A stretch of 64,000 bases of DNA from Mesorhizobium sp. dw_380 (GTDB taxonomy: Bacteria > Pseudomonadota > Alphaproteobacteria > Rhizobiales > Rhizobiaceae): contig NZ_JAFFIW010000015.1 in assembly GCF_018588885.1 (NCBI RefSeq), positions 1 through 64,000 on the forward strand, in the 5' to 3' direction. Every line of letters starts with the position of its first letter. The stretch's first letter is position 1. The translations under genes were made by a program, and so were the position numbers. The notes under the pieces are model-generated. The model searched no databases. It was not told the DNA's origin and worked only from the letters and a program-made list of their open reading frames with translations. Positions 52,587 to 61,910 of this stretch are shown piece by piece.

Positions 52587-53378
52587 ATGGAGAATGATCT
52601 GGCGAAAGAGCCAGCCAGCGAGGCCGCGCCCTCGGGCAGGGGCCGCAGCCGCACGACCAAGACCTTCTGGCGCAAGATACGCGAACCGCTCGCGCAGTCG
52701 CGATTCGTCAAGAACGCCATAGCCAGCCTGCTCGCGCAATTCGTGCGGCTGGTTCGCCTGACCAGCCCCCTGGTTGACGGATCGGCACGCTTTTCGGCCG
52801 GCGCCTACGCCGAGTTCGAACCCGGTATCATCGCGCTTTGGCATGGCCAGCATCTCTTGACGCCGGCCTATTACCCCAAGCGCAAGCCGCTGGTCGCCAT
52901 GGTGTCGCGCAGCGCCGATGCCGAACTCAATGCGCTGATGCTGGAGAAATTCGGCATCGAGGCCGTGCGCGGTTCGGGCGGGCGCGAGAATGCCAGGCAT
53001 CTCGACAAGGGCGGGGCCAAGGCGCTGATCGCGCTCAAAAAATCGCTCACATCAGGCAAGAACGTCGCCATGATCGCGGACATTCCGCACGGCACGCCGC
53101 GCGACGCTGGCCTTGGTATCGTTCTCCTGGCGCGCCTCTCGGGCAGGCCGCTCCTGCCTGTCGCCATCGCCACCAGCCGCCGCAAGGTGCTGAAAAAAAG
53201 CTGGGACAAGACCACCATCAACTTGCCGTTCGGCCGTTCCGCCGTCACCATCGGCACGCCTATCTTTGTGGCGGCTGACGCGGACGATGCCGAAATGGAG
53301 CGCAAACGCCAGGAAGTCACCACCGCCCTCAATGCCGCGACGGCCGAGGCCTACCGTCTCGTGGACCGTCGGCGATGA
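52587..53378 (+). CDS. DUF374 lysophospholipid acyltransferase family protein
   Basis: 263 residues. The DUF374 core reads GIIALWHGQHLLTPAYYPKRKPLVAMVSRSADAEL, with the WH-GQ in place of the HxxxxD of LpxL-type enzymes, and GSGGRENARHLDKGGAKALIALKKSL, DIPHGTPRDAGLGIVLLARLSG. The branch is thought to acylate lipid A precursors or phospholipids. Its last 4 bases overlap waaA, with which it is co-translated. Confidence 0.92.
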   Translation: MENDLAKEPASEAAPSGRGRSRTTKTFWRKIREPLAQSRFVKNAIASLLAQFVRLVRLTSPLVDGSARFSAGAYAEFEPGIIALWHGQHLLTPAYYPKRKPLVAMVSRSADAELNALMLEKFGIEAVRGSGGRENARHLDKGGAKALIALKKSLTSGKNVAMIADIPHGTPRDAGLGIVLLARLSGRPLLPVAIATSRRKVLKKSWDKTTINLPFGRSAVTIGTPIFVAADADDAEMERKRQEVTTALNAATAEAYRLVDRRR

Positions 53379-54691
53379 GCGGTCGCTGGGCGCGCGCCAT
53401 GCTGTCGGCATATCGTTTCGCGGGAGCCGCGGCCTATCCGCTGGTCGGGCCCTATGTCGCCTGGCGCACCTCGCGCGGCAAGGAAGACCGCAACCGTCGC
53501 CGGGAGCGCTATGGCGTCGCCGGCCGGCCGCGCCCCGAAGGGCCTGTCATCTGGATCCATGCCGCGAGCGTCGGCGAGACCATAGCCGTCGTGCCGCTGG
53601 TCGAAAGCATTCTCGACTATGGCGTCAACATCGTGCTGACGACCGGCACCGTGACATCGGCCCAGGTTGCCGACGAGCGGCTCGGCGACCGCATCATCCA
53701 CCAATATGTGCCGCTCGATCTGAAGCCGGCGGTCAGCCGGTTCCTCGATCACTGGCAGCCGGACCTGGCAATCATCGCCGAATCCGAGATCTGGCCGATG
53801 ACCATCCTCGAGCTTGGCGCGCGCCACGTGCCGCAGGTGCTGGTCAATGGCAGGCTTTCCGACCGCTCTTTCAGGTCGTGGAAGAAGCGGGCCAACATCG
53901 CCGAGGCGCTGTTTGAGAACCTCGCCCATGTCGTTGCCCAGTCCGATGTCGACGGCGAGCGTTTTCGCGCCCTCGGTGCCAGGCCGGTCACCGTGTCGGG
54001 TAACCTCAAGGTCGATACCAGGCCGCCGCCGGTCGACGAACGGGCGCTGGCCACGTTGCAGCGGCAGATCGGCGACCGGCCGACCTGGGCGGCGATCTCG
54101 ACCCACGATGGCGAGGAGGTGGTCGCGGCGGAAGTCCACGCGATGCTGCACAAGCGTCACCACGGCCTGCTGACGATCGTCGTTCCGCGCCATCCCGATC
54201 GCGCCGGGGCCCTTGCCGCGCAGATTTCCGGTATGGGCCTGAAGGTCGCGCGGCGCAGCAAGGGCGACCGTATCGCCCCCGACACCGATATCCTGCTCGG
54301 CGACACGATCGGCGAAATGGGGCTTTATCTCAGGCTGACCGAGATCGCTTTCGTCGGCCGCTCGCTGACCTCTGAAGGCGGCCAGAATCCGCTCGAACCG
54401 GCCATGCTCGACACGGCGGTACTTGCAGGGCGCAATGTGCAGAATTTTCGCGAGGCCTATCAGCGCCTGATCGACAGCGGCGGCGCCAAGCTGGTGCGCG
54501 ATCGCGACATGCTGGCCGGCGCCGTCAACTTCCTCCTGACCAACGAAGTGGCGCGCCACGAGATGATGGCGGCAGGGGTCGCGACCGTCGATGAGATGCG
54601 CGGCGCGCTGGCGCGCACGCTGAAATCGCTTGAACCCTATATCCAGCCGCTGGTCGTCAAGTCGCGCCTGAAGGGCGCCAACGGGCGCTAG
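53375..54691 (+). CDS. waaA: 3-deoxy-D-manno-octulosonic acid (Kdo) transferase
   Basis: 438 residues, a GT-30 glycosyltransferase. WIHAASVGETIAVVPLVESI is the conserved N-terminal HAASVGE block, an N-terminal anchor helix precedes it, and the C-terminal GGQNPLEPAMLDTAVLAGRNVQNF is the Kdo-nucleotide site. It adds Kdo to lipid A precursor at the inner membrane. ATG overlaps the acyltransferase stop. Confidence 0.97.
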   Translation: MSGRWARAMLSAYRFAGAAAYPLVGPYVAWRTSRGKEDRNRRRERYGVAGRPRPEGPVIWIHAASVGETIAVVPLVESILDYGVNIVLTTGTVTSAQVADERLGDRIIHQYVPLDLKPAVSRFLDHWQPDLAIIAESEIWPMTILELGARHVPQVLVNGRLSDRSFRSWKKRANIAEALFENLAHVVAQSDVDGERFRALGARPVTVSGNLKVDTRPPPVDERALATLQRQIGDRPTWAAISTHDGEEVVAAEVHAMLHKRHHGLLTIVVPRHPDRAGALAAQISGMGLKVARRSKGDRIAPDTDILLGDTIGEMGLYLRLTEIAFVGRSLTSEGGQNPLEPAMLDTAVLAGRNVQNFREAYQRLIDSGGAKLVRDRDMLAGAVNFLLTNEVARHEMMAAGVATVDEMRGALARTLKSLEPYIQPLVVKSRLKGANGR

Positions 54692-54692
54692 C

Positions 54693-55718
54693 GTGGCCTC
54701 CGAAGCACCACCATTCTGGTGGGAAGAGCCGGACTGGAAAGTCCTGGCGCTGTCGCCGCTGTCGGCCGTCTATGCGCTTGTCGCCGGCCGCGGCATGCGG
54801 CGGGCCCGGCGCGAGAAGATCGAGGCACCGGTTCTGTGCATCGGCAATTTCACCGTCGGCGGCACCGGCAAGACCCCGGTGGCCATCGCGCTCGCCGAAC
54901 AGGCCAAACGCATGCATCTGAAGCCAGGCTTCCTGTCGCGGGGCCATGGCGGCTCTTTCGCCGAACCGCATGTTGTCGATGCCCATCACGACAGCGCCAG
55001 GCATGTCGGCGACGAGCCGCTGCTGCTGGCCGACCACGCTCCGGTGGCGGTGACGCCGAACCGCGCCGCCGGCGCCCGGCTGTTGCTTGAAAAACACGGC
55101 TGCGATTTCCTGATCATGGATGATGGATTTCAGAGCGCGCGAATCCACATCGACTATGCGCTGGTCGTGGTGGATGCCCGCTACGGGATCGGCAATGGCC
55201 GCGTCATCCCGGGCGGTCCGCTCCGGGCCAAAATCGTCGACCAACTGGTCTTCACCAGCGGGCTGTTGAAGATGGGCGAGGGCACTGCCGCGGACGCCGT
55301 GGTGCGCCAGGCCGCGCGCGCCGGCCGGCCGATCTTCGAGGCCCACACCGAGCCGAGCGGCAAGACGGGGCTTACCGGCAAGCGGTTCCTGGCCTTCGCC
55401 GGCATTGGCCATCCCGACAAGTTCTTCGATACGGTGCGCGAGGCCGGCGGCGAGGTGGTTCTCTCCAGGCCCTTTCCGGACCATCATTTCTACGCCGAGG
55501 ATGAACTGGCCGAACTGGCCACCACGGCGCGCGCCAAAGGCCTCGGCCTCATCACCACGGCCAAGGACGCCGCCCGGTTGCGCCACGGTGCCCCGCAGGA
55601 CTTTCTCGACCGTCTCCAGGTGCTGGAGATCGACACGGTTTTCGAGCTGGACCACGTTCCCGAACGCATCATCGAGGAAACGCTCGATGCCTGGCGGCAG
55701 CGCAAGCTGAAGGGCTAA
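54693..55718 (+). CDS. lpxK: Tetraacyldisaccharide 4'-kinase
   Basis: 341 residues. P-loop GNFTVGGTGKTP (about 51-62), then SRGHGGSF and the catalytic ILMDDGFQS-like block FLIMDDGFQSARIHIDYALVVVD. It phosphorylates the 4' position of lipid A disaccharide on the cytoplasmic face. GTG start two bases after waaA stop. It shares 4 bases with the convergent DUF2093 gene. Confidence 0.97.
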   Translation: MASEAPPFWWEEPDWKVLALSPLSAVYALVAGRGMRRARREKIEAPVLCIGNFTVGGTGKTPVAIALAEQAKRMHLKPGFLSRGHGGSFAEPHVVDAHHDSARHVGDEPLLLADHAPVAVTPNRAAGARLLLEKHGCDFLIMDDGFQSARIHIDYALVVVDARYGIGNGRVIPGGPLRAKIVDQLVFTSGLLKMGEGTAADAVVRQAARAGRPIFEAHTEPSGKTGLTGKRFLAFAGIGHPDKFFDTVREAGGEVVLSRPFPDHHFYAEDELAELATTARAKGLGLITTAKDAARLRHGAPQDFLDRLQVLEIDTVFELDHVPERIIEETLDAWRQRKLKG

Positions 55719-55948
55719 CCCCGTTTGCGTAATTCCGGATGCACCTCGATTTCGCGGCGCAGCGAAGCGGTCGCATTGAGGTAGGGCTCCTGCCTGGCGA
55801 CGCTCCAGTATTTCAGCTCGTCCAATGGGATGCTTTCCCCGGTCACGGCGCAGCGCACGAACGAGCCCGGGCTGGTGACCTGGAAATCGCCATCGAGGTA
55901 GCGGATGCGGGCTTCCTTGCCGCCCGGGCCTTCGAAACGGTTCATCAT
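55715..55948 (-). CDS. DUF2093 protein
   Basis: 77 residues, the complete small DUF2093 domain (ARIRYLDGDFQVTSPGSFVRCAVTGESIPLDELKYWSVARQEPYLNATASL). The Cys in VRCAVTGE and Trp-Ser-Val-x-x-Gln-Glu-x-Tyr are family residues. It is an alphaproteobacterial protein of unknown function found next to lpxK. Confidence 0.92.
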   Translation of the reverse strand: MMNRFEGPGGKEARIRYLDGDFQVTSPGSFVRCAVTGESIPLDELKYWSVARQEPYLNATASLRREIEVHPELRKRG

Positions 55949-56069
55949 GCGGTGGTGCCGAGTGTCATGCAGAGTTCATCGCCACAAATCTGCGGCCGGG
56001 TCAAGCATACGACAAGCCTCAGACAATGCTGATGCGTTACGACAGGCTGAAAAGCGCTCGATCGGGGGC

Positions 56070-56660
56070 ATGATGGATATTTCTTCCGCCCGCCTGGCCT
56101 CCTTGCTCAAGGAGGCGATGACACCGCAACCCGTGCCGCTGGCGAAGGCCGATCCGGTCAGGACGGCGCTGATCAGGGAACTGGTCCAGCCCCCGGCGCC
56201 CTCACTGTTCGCAGAGCGGACCGCGCCGGCCCTGTTGGCCATGCCGGCCGCGCCGATGGCCGTCAGATCGCAGCAGATTGCTTCGTCCGGAATCGTCGAG
56301 GCCTATCTGGCGCAGCTTGAGACAAGGGACGAGGCGGTACTGGCCACGGCGGTGGCGAGAAAACCGGCGCCCGACGGCCAAACGCAGCGCGACGTCGTGC
56401 CGCCTTCGGCAACTGCCAATGACAACGCTCCAGCCAGAGCTGCGGGATTATCCTTGCTGTCGCTTATACCGCCGCAGGCTCCGGTCCCGCGCAACGCCGT
56501 CGCCTTGGATACGCCGGCGGGACGGCGAAGGCCGGCCGGTCAATCCCACGGTGCGGCACCGAACCCCGAGGGCCTGCTGGTGAGGATCGGCTTTGTTTCG
56601 ATAATGACCGGTTTGTTGGCAACCGTGATCTTCGGCTTCGTCCTGCTGCTGCTTCGTTGA
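56070..56660 (+). CDS. Hypothetical protein with one C-terminal membrane helix
   Basis: 196 residues, not recognised. A hydrophilic, proline- and alanine-rich region (about 1-165) with no clear domain, including the polar patch PPSATANDNAPARAAG, is followed by a single hydrophobic segment GFVSIMTGLLATVIFGFVLLLLR at the very end, giving a tail-anchored look. It starts at a double ATG with GGGGGC upstream. It is convergent with the LysR gene. Confidence 0.6.
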   Translation: MMDISSARLASLLKEAMTPQPVPLAKADPVRTALIRELVQPPAPSLFAERTAPALLAMPAAPMAVRSQQIASSGIVEAYLAQLETRDEAVLATAVARKPAPDGQTQRDVVPPSATANDNAPARAAGLSLLSLIPPQAPVPRNAVALDTPAGRRRPAGQSHGAAPNPEGLLVRIGFVSIMTGLLATVIFGFVLLLLR

Positions 56661-56686
56661 ACGTCGAATCGGCTGACCCCACGGGT

Positions 56687-57613
56687 CTATCGATCGGCTT
56701 CGATGAACGCTTCGATCTTGTCCGGCGCCAATCCGGCCTGCTGCGCGATGCGGCGGGCAAGGTCCGCCGCGGCCGTGCGCGGCCGTCCCATTGGCCGGTC
56801 GAGCCAATAGGACACCGGATTGAGCGCGGTGCGCTCATCGACCGCGGTGATGCGGCCTGATTTCAACTGATGCCCGGTCAGCGGCGGGCGCGCCAGCGCG
56901 ATGCCGAGCCCGTAGGCCGCGGCATCCAGCACCAGATTATAATCCTCGAACCGCCGGTCTTGCGGGCGTGGGCGGTAGTCCATGCCTTGCGCCGCGAACC
57001 AGGCGCGCCAGCCGGAGGCGTCGGAATCGTTGATCAGCGGAAATTTGAGCAGCCGGGCCGGGTCGCCGCGACCGATCTCGCGCGCCAGCCCCAGTGAGGC
57101 GACGGGGAAGACATGCTCCTCGAAAAGCTGCACCGAGACGCGGCCCGGAATGCCGCCGCGGCCACAGCGGATCGACAGGTCGATGCCTTCGTCGGCAAGG
57201 TCGGCCTGGCGGATATCGACGTCGAGCACGATGCGCAGCTTGGTGGGACTGTTCTCCAGCGCCGCGATGCGCGGCATCAGCCACAGCCCGCTGACCGAGG
57301 GGATCGAGGTCAGCCGCACCACGGCGGTGCCGCGCGGCTCGACCCAGCGGTCGGAATGGCTCGATATCAGCGCGAAAGCCTCCGAGGTGCGCAGATGCAG
57401 CCTGTTGCCTTCGATTGTCAGCGTCACGCCGCGCGCGCCGCGATCGAACACTTTCAGTCCGAGCCAATCCTCAAGCTTGGCGATCTGCCGGCTGATGGCG
57501 CCATGGGTGATGTTGAGCTTCTCGGCGGCCGCCGAAAAACTGCCGGTTCGCGCGGCCGCATCGAAGGCGCGCAGCGTTTCGAGCGGCACCATCGTCTCTG
57601 AGCTGTGATCCAT
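56687..57613 (-). CDS. LysR-family regulator (GcvA-like)
   Basis: 308 residues. The HTH reads LRAFDAAARTGSFSAAAEKLNITHGAISRQIAKLEDWLG; the effector half has VVRLTSIPSVSGLWLMPRIAALE, GIDLSIRCGRGG and GLGIALARPPL. The start MDHSSETMVPLETL is chosen by family length. It is divergent from the DMT transporter at 57705 with 91 bases between starts, so it probably regulates it. Confidence 0.94.
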   Translation of the reverse strand: MDHSSETMVPLETLRAFDAAARTGSFSAAAEKLNITHGAISRQIAKLEDWLGLKVFDRGARGVTLTIEGNRLHLRTSEAFALISSHSDRWVEPRGTAVVRLTSIPSVSGLWLMPRIAALENSPTKLRIVLDVDIRQADLADEGIDLSIRCGRGGIPGRVSVQLFEEHVFPVASLGLAREIGRGDPARLLKFPLINDSDASGWRAWFAAQGMDYRPRPQDRRFEDYNLVLDAAAYGLGIALARPPLTGHQLKSGRITAVDERTALNPVSYWLDRPMGRPRTAAADLARRIAQQAGLAPDKIEAFIEADR

Positions 57614-57704
57614 AGTCACAGGTGATCCTCGATTTGGTCGTTTGTCAATCGGCATGAAAAGGCGTTTTCTGCGTTTCGGGGCGGAAGAACACGAGGACAA
57701 CGAG

Positions 57705-58598
57705 ATGAGCGCGACGACGAGCACGTTGAATAAGACACAGCGGATGGACACCACGGCCGCCATCGCCGTGGCGCTGACGGTGGTCGGCTGGGCGTCCGCC
57801 TTTCCGGCGATCCGCGCCGGCCTTGCCGCCTTCCAGCCGCTGGAACTTGGCGCCCTGCGCTTTGCCATCGCCGCGGTGCCGGCGGCGATCTTCCTTGCCG
57901 TCAAGCGCCCGGCGCTGCCCAGGGTCGGCGAGTTGTGGCGCTTCGCGTTTGGTGGCGCCATCTTCGTCGCGCTCTACACCGCCATGCTCAATTTCGGCGA
58001 GCTGACGGTCTCGGCGGGAGCCGCGGGCTTCATCATCAACGTCAGCCCGATCTTCACCGCCATCATGGCGATGGCGCTTCTGGGCGAGCGCTTTTCCGGC
58101 ATGGCCTGGGCCGGCACGGCTATTTCCTTCGCCGGCATCGGCATCATCGCCTTGGCCGACGGCCATGGCCTGCATTTCAACGCCGGCGCGCTGCTGGTGC
58201 TGGGTTCCGCGCTGTGCTCGGCCGTCAACACCATCGTCCAGAAGCCGCTCTTTGCCCGTCATCACCCGCTGACCATCGCTGCGTCCAACATGGTGCTCGG
58301 TGCGCTCTGCCTGGCACCCTTCCTGCCTGCCGCTTTCCAGCAGGCGGCCGTCGCCGACACCGCCGGTCTCGGTGCCGTCATTTATCTCGGCATCGTGCCG
58401 AGCCTGATCGCCTATGCGGCCTGGGCGACCGCTCTGTCGCGGCTGCCGGCGGCGCGTGCTTCGAACTTCCTCTACCTGGTCTCGCCGATGTCCGCCCTGA
58501 TCGGCTTCTTCTGGCTGGGCGAAGTGCCGACCTTGCTCGGCATCCTCGGCGGCGCGCTGGCGCTTGGTGGTGTGATTGTGGTCAATTTGAAGAGATAA
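57705..58598 (+). CDS. DMT-superfamily (EamA) transporter
   Basis: 297 residues with ten helices in two EamA repeats (VGWASAFPAIRAGLAAFQPLELGALRFAIAAVPAA and GSALCSAVNTIVQKPLFARHHPLTIAASNMVLGAL). Start MSATTSTLNK has GAGGACAACGAG upstream; an upstream ATG at 57642 is not preferred. It is most likely an exporter of an amino acid or metabolite. Confidence 0.92.
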   Translation: MSATTSTLNKTQRMDTTAAIAVALTVVGWASAFPAIRAGLAAFQPLELGALRFAIAAVPAAIFLAVKRPALPRVGELWRFAFGGAIFVALYTAMLNFGELTVSAGAAGFIINVSPIFTAIMAMALLGERFSGMAWAGTAISFAGIGIIALADGHGLHFNAGALLVLGSALCSAVNTIVQKPLFARHHPLTIAASNMVLGALCLAPFLPAAFQQAAVADTAGLGAVIYLGIVPSLIAYAAWATALSRLPAARASNFLYLVSPMSALIGFFWLGEVPTLLGILGGALALGGVIVVNLKR

Positions 58599-58684
58599 AA
58601 CGGGGAGTTGTGGTCATTTCCTGACTCGAAATGAGCCGCTTTGCAGCGGCTCTTTTCGGACCCCCGCCCGGACCTTCGGTCCGA

Positions 58685-58739
58685 CCTCCCCACAAGGGGG
58701 AGGTGGAGCAGAGCCTTCACCCTCCCCCTTGTGGGGAGG
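58685..58739. repeat. Long perfect inverted repeat between the DMT and mutL genes
   Basis: CCTCCCCACAAGGGGGAGG (58685-58703) and CCTCCCCCTTGTGGGGAGG (58721-58739) are perfect 19-bp reverse complements with a 17-base loop; GAGCCGCTTTGCAGCGGCTC (58633-58652) lies to the left and GCTGCGAAGCAGC to the right (58743-58755). As both flanking genes end here, it could work as a bidirectional terminator. Confidence 0.88.
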
Positions 58740-58783
58740 GTCGCTGCGAAGCAGCGGGGTGGGGGTCTGCGCCCCGCTGGCCT

Positions 58784-60673
58784 TCACCGCCGTCCGAACA
58801 GCCGCTCGATATCCGCCAGCTTGAGCTCGATATAGGTCGGGCGGCCATGGTTGCAGGTGCCGGATCCCGGCGTCGCCTCCATCTGGCGCAGCAACGCGTT
58901 CATCTCCTCGGCTTTGAGCAGGCGACCGGAGCGGACCGAGCCGTGGCAGGCCATGGTGGCGGCGATCTTGTCCAGCCTTTCCCTCAGCGTCTCGACCGTG
59001 TCATTGTCGGCGATCTCGTCGGCGAGGTCGCGCACCAATTGCTGGACATTGGTCTCGCCCAGAATCGAAGGCGTCTCGCGCACGGCGACGGCGCCCGGGC
59101 CGAACCGCTCGATGCCGAGGCCGAAGCGGGCGAGCGTTTCGGAATGCATGGCGAGCCGCTCGGCGTCCTCTTCCGGCAGGTCGACGATTTCAGGCAGCAA
59201 CAGCATCTGCGACGGCACCGCGCGCGAATGCAACGCATTCTTCAGGGCCTCGTAGACCAGCCGCTCATGCGCGGCGTGCTGGTCGACGATGACGAGTGAA
59301 TCCCTGGTCTGCGCCACGATATAGTTCTCGTGCACCTGCGCGCGTGCCGCACCCAGGACCGTGCCAAGCAGCGTCTCGGCCGCTTCGCTCTGCCCGGCGC
59401 GCGCATCGGCGCTGGCAAGCGGGCCGGTATCGAACGCCGCCTGGTCGGGTTCACCGAGGCCGCCGGTCCTTGGCGCGGCACGTTCAAAACCCGCACCTTC
59501 GAATTGCATGTCGAGCGGTCGCTGCGGCGATCGCGAGGGGTCGAAACCGGCGGAGCCGGACGCGTGGTACGCTGCGTCATAGCTGCGGTGGCCATTGGCC
59601 GGGCCGCCGTGACCGTAGGATGCAGCACCCGGCCGGAAAGCCGCCATCATGCCGGCGGCTCCCGTGGTGGCTGAACGGATGCCGGCATCGGCCAGTGCCT
59701 GGCGAATGGCGCCGACGATCAGCCCACGCACCAAGCCCGGATCGCGGAAGCGCACATCGGCCTTGGCCGGGTGGACATTGACGTCGACGATGGCCGGATC
59801 GAGCGTCAGGAACAGCACCGTCACCGCGTGGCGGTCGCGAGGCAGGACGTCAGCGAAGGCGCCGCGGATGGCGCCGGCGATCAGCTTGTCGCGTACCGGC
59901 CGGCCGTTGACATAGGCATATTGCTGCAGCGCATTGGCGCGGGTGAAGGACGGGATCGACACATGGCCGGTCAGCTGCACGCCTTCGCGCATGGCGTCGA
60001 TGGCAATGGAATTGTCGGGAAAGTCGGCGCCCATCACCTGGGCGACACGGCGCAGGCTGCCTTCCGGACTGTCGTCGGTCGCCGGCAACTCAAGGGTCGA
60101 GCGGTCGGAACCGGCCAGCGTGAACCGAACGGCCGGAAAGGCGATGGCGATACGCTTGACCACATCGCTAATGGCCGAACTTTCGGCGCGCTCGCCCTTC
60201 ATGAATTTGAGCCGTGCCGGCGTGGCGAAGAACAGGTCGCGCACCTCGACGGTGGTGCCGCGGTTGGCGGCCGCCGGCCTGACGGGCAGGATGCGGCCAC
60301 CCTCGATGCCGATCTCGGCTGCACTGTCGCCCAAGGCCGTGCGCGAGCGGATCGACAGCCGCGACACCGAGCCGATCGACGGCAGCGCTTCGCCGCGAAA
60401 GCCAAGCGAGCGGATGTCGTGAATGTCCTCGCTGAGCTTGGAGGTGCAATGGCGTGCGATCGCCAATGAAAGCTCCTGTTCGGGGATGCCGGAGCCATCA
60501 TCGGTGACGCGGATCAGGTTAAGCCCGCCGCCTGACGTGACGACCACGACGCGCGATGCACCGGCATCCAGCGCATTCTCCACCAATTCCTTGACCACGC
60601 TCGCCGGACGCTCGATGACTTCGCCGGCGGCGATCTGGTTGATCATCGTTTCGGAAAGCTGGCGAATGGGCAT
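58784..60673 (-). CDS. mutL: DNA mismatch repair protein MutL (endonuclease type)
   Basis: 629 residues. The N-terminal GHKL ATPase has VVKELVENALDAGA (motif I), VTDDGSGIP and SLGFRGEALPSIGSVS. The C-terminal part holds DQHAAHERLVYE, matching the DQHAx2Ex4E metal site, and CNHGRPT, so it is a nicking MutL as used by bacteria without MutH. The start MPIRQLSETMINQIAAG is chosen by family; the 15 upstream residues do not fit. Confidence 0.97.
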   Translation of the reverse strand: MPIRQLSETMINQIAAGEVIERPASVVKELVENALDAGASRVVVVTSGGGLNLIRVTDDGSGIPEQELSLAIARHCTSKLSEDIHDIRSLGFRGEALPSIGSVSRLSIRSRTALGDSAAEIGIEGGRILPVRPAAANRGTTVEVRDLFFATPARLKFMKGERAESSAISDVVKRIAIAFPAVRFTLAGSDRSTLELPATDDSPEGSLRRVAQVMGADFPDNSIAIDAMREGVQLTGHVSIPSFTRANALQQYAYVNGRPVRDKLIAGAIRGAFADVLPRDRHAVTVLFLTLDPAIVDVNVHPAKADVRFRDPGLVRGLIVGAIRQALADAGIRSATTGAAGMMAAFRPGAASYGHGGPANGHRSYDAAYHASGSAGFDPSRSPQRPLDMQFEGAGFERAAPRTGGLGEPDQAAFDTGPLASADARAGQSEAAETLLGTVLGAARAQVHENYIVAQTRDSLVIVDQHAAHERLVYEALKNALHSRAVPSQMLLLPEIVDLPEEDAERLAMHSETLARFGLGIERFGPGAVAVRETPSILGETNVQQLVRDLADEIADNDTVETLRERLDKIAATMACHGSVRSGRLLKAEEMNALLRQMEATPGSGTCNHGRPTYIELKLADIERLFGRR

Positions 60674-60744
60674 AGCGGCATTATAGGCGGATTCGAGCCC
60701 GATGCGGAAGGCTTCCATGGAGACGCTGGCGGGACAGCACCCCC

Positions 60745-60884
60745 CTCTGGCCTGCCGGCCAACTCCCCCGCAAGGAGGTGAGATCGGATGTCACCACGGC
60801 TTTCGCCAATCTTCAGCGTTCCGAAGAGCTGCATGGCCGAAACTGCCAATCTCCCTTGTGGGGGAGATGTCCGGCAGGCCAGAG
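60745..60884. repeat. Composite inverted repeat upstream of mutL
   Basis: CTCTGGCCTGCCGG (60745-60758) and CCGGCAGGCCAGAG (60871-60884) are perfect 14-bp arms. Between them AACTCCCCCGCAAGGAGG and CCAATCTCCCTTGTGGGGGAGAT form smaller stems. It fills the gap between mutL and the LysR gene. Confidence 0.85.
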
Positions 60885-60916
60885 CGGTGTGAAGGATCGC
60901 TACGGTTCTGCGACAC

Positions 60917-61819
60917 TCAAGCCTGCGCCGCCAGCCAATCCCTGACCTTGCGGGCGTTGTCGCTGAGCTCGCGATTTTTCGGCCAGACGACGTAGAAAGC
61001 CTTGCCGGTCCTGAGCACATGATCCGTCACCGGCACCAGCAGCCCCGTCGCCAGCAGCCGCTCGGCAAGGTGCCGCCAGCCAAGCGCGATGCCTTGTCCT
61101 TCCATGACGCCTTGGATCACCAGGCCATAGTCGTTGATGCGCAGGCCTCGCGCGGTATCGTTGAGAGCGTGGCCGGCCGACTGGAACCACTCGTCCCAGC
61201 TGGCCGCTTCGCGGTACGGCTCCTCGAGATGGATGAGACGGTGCATGGCCAGTTCCGCGACCGTCCTTGGCATGCCGAATTTGGCCAGATAGCTGGCGCC
61301 GGCGACGGGGAAGATCTCCTCGTCGGCAAGCGGCTGCGAATGATAGTCCGGCCATTCCCGGGGCTCGCCCCCGCGCACGGCTAGCGGGATGCCTTCGGCG
61401 ATGATGTCGAGGTCGCGGTCGGCGGTCTGGATGCGCAGGTCGATGCCCGGCAGTTCGTCGCGGAACTGCTGCAGGCGCGGCATCATCCAGAAGGAGCCGA
61501 AGGCGGTCGAGGCGGCGAGGGTCACATGGCCGCCGGTCGCTTGCAGGCGCAGGTCCTCGGCCGACTTGCGGATGTGTGAGAGCCCCAGGGAGACGTCGGC
61601 GTGGAAGCGTTCGCCGGCTTCCGTCAGGCTGACCTGCCGGTGGCGGCGCTGGAACAGCTTGGCGCCGAGCTGCTCTTCCAGCCCGCGCACGGCATAGGAG
61701 ACGGCCGCCTGCGTCATGCCAAGCTCCCGCCCGGCGGCGGTGAAGCTCGACAGCCGGCCGGCCGCCTCGAAGACGATCAGGCTGCCGGCGGAGGGCAGGA
61801 GGTGGCGCAAGCTTCGCAT
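60917..61819 (-). CDS. LysR-family regulator divergent from the MttB-family gene
   Basis: 300 residues, of the GcvA branch. The HTH is SAGSLIVFEAAGRLSSFTAAGRELGMTQAAVSYAVRGLEEQLG; the effector part has VTLAASTAFGSFWMMPRL and GIPLAVRGGEPREWPDY. The start codon lies within a T-N11-A palindrome. As the divergent neighbour of the MttB-like gene with 91 bases between starts, it is its likely regulator, perhaps responding to a quaternary amine. Confidence 0.94.
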   Translation of the reverse strand: MRSLRHLLPSAGSLIVFEAAGRLSSFTAAGRELGMTQAAVSYAVRGLEEQLGAKLFQRRHRQVSLTEAGERFHADVSLGLSHIRKSAEDLRLQATGGHVTLAASTAFGSFWMMPRLQQFRDELPGIDLRIQTADRDLDIIAEGIPLAVRGGEPREWPDYHSQPLADEEIFPVAGASYLAKFGMPRTVAELAMHRLIHLEEPYREAASWDEWFQSAGHALNDTARGLRINDYGLVIQGVMEGQGIALGWRHLAERLLATGLLVPVTDHVLRTGKAFYVVWPKNRELSDNARKVRDWLAAQA

Positions 61820-61832
61820 AAGCTGAGCTTAT
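61818..61832. promoter_or_regulatory. LysR-type operator overlapping the regulator start codon
   Basis: ATAAGC TGA GCTTAT, a perfect 6-3-6 palindrome of the T-N11-A class (T 61819, A 61831), includes the first bases of the LysR start codon (complement 61817-61819). Binding there would block its own translation start region; autorepression is likely. Confidence 0.65.
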
Positions 61833-61910
61833 ACAAGAGATCAGGATTTTCCAACGTCACAGACACGTTTGGCCTTACTAAATTGACACAGATGGACAGA
61901 CGGAGTTGTC

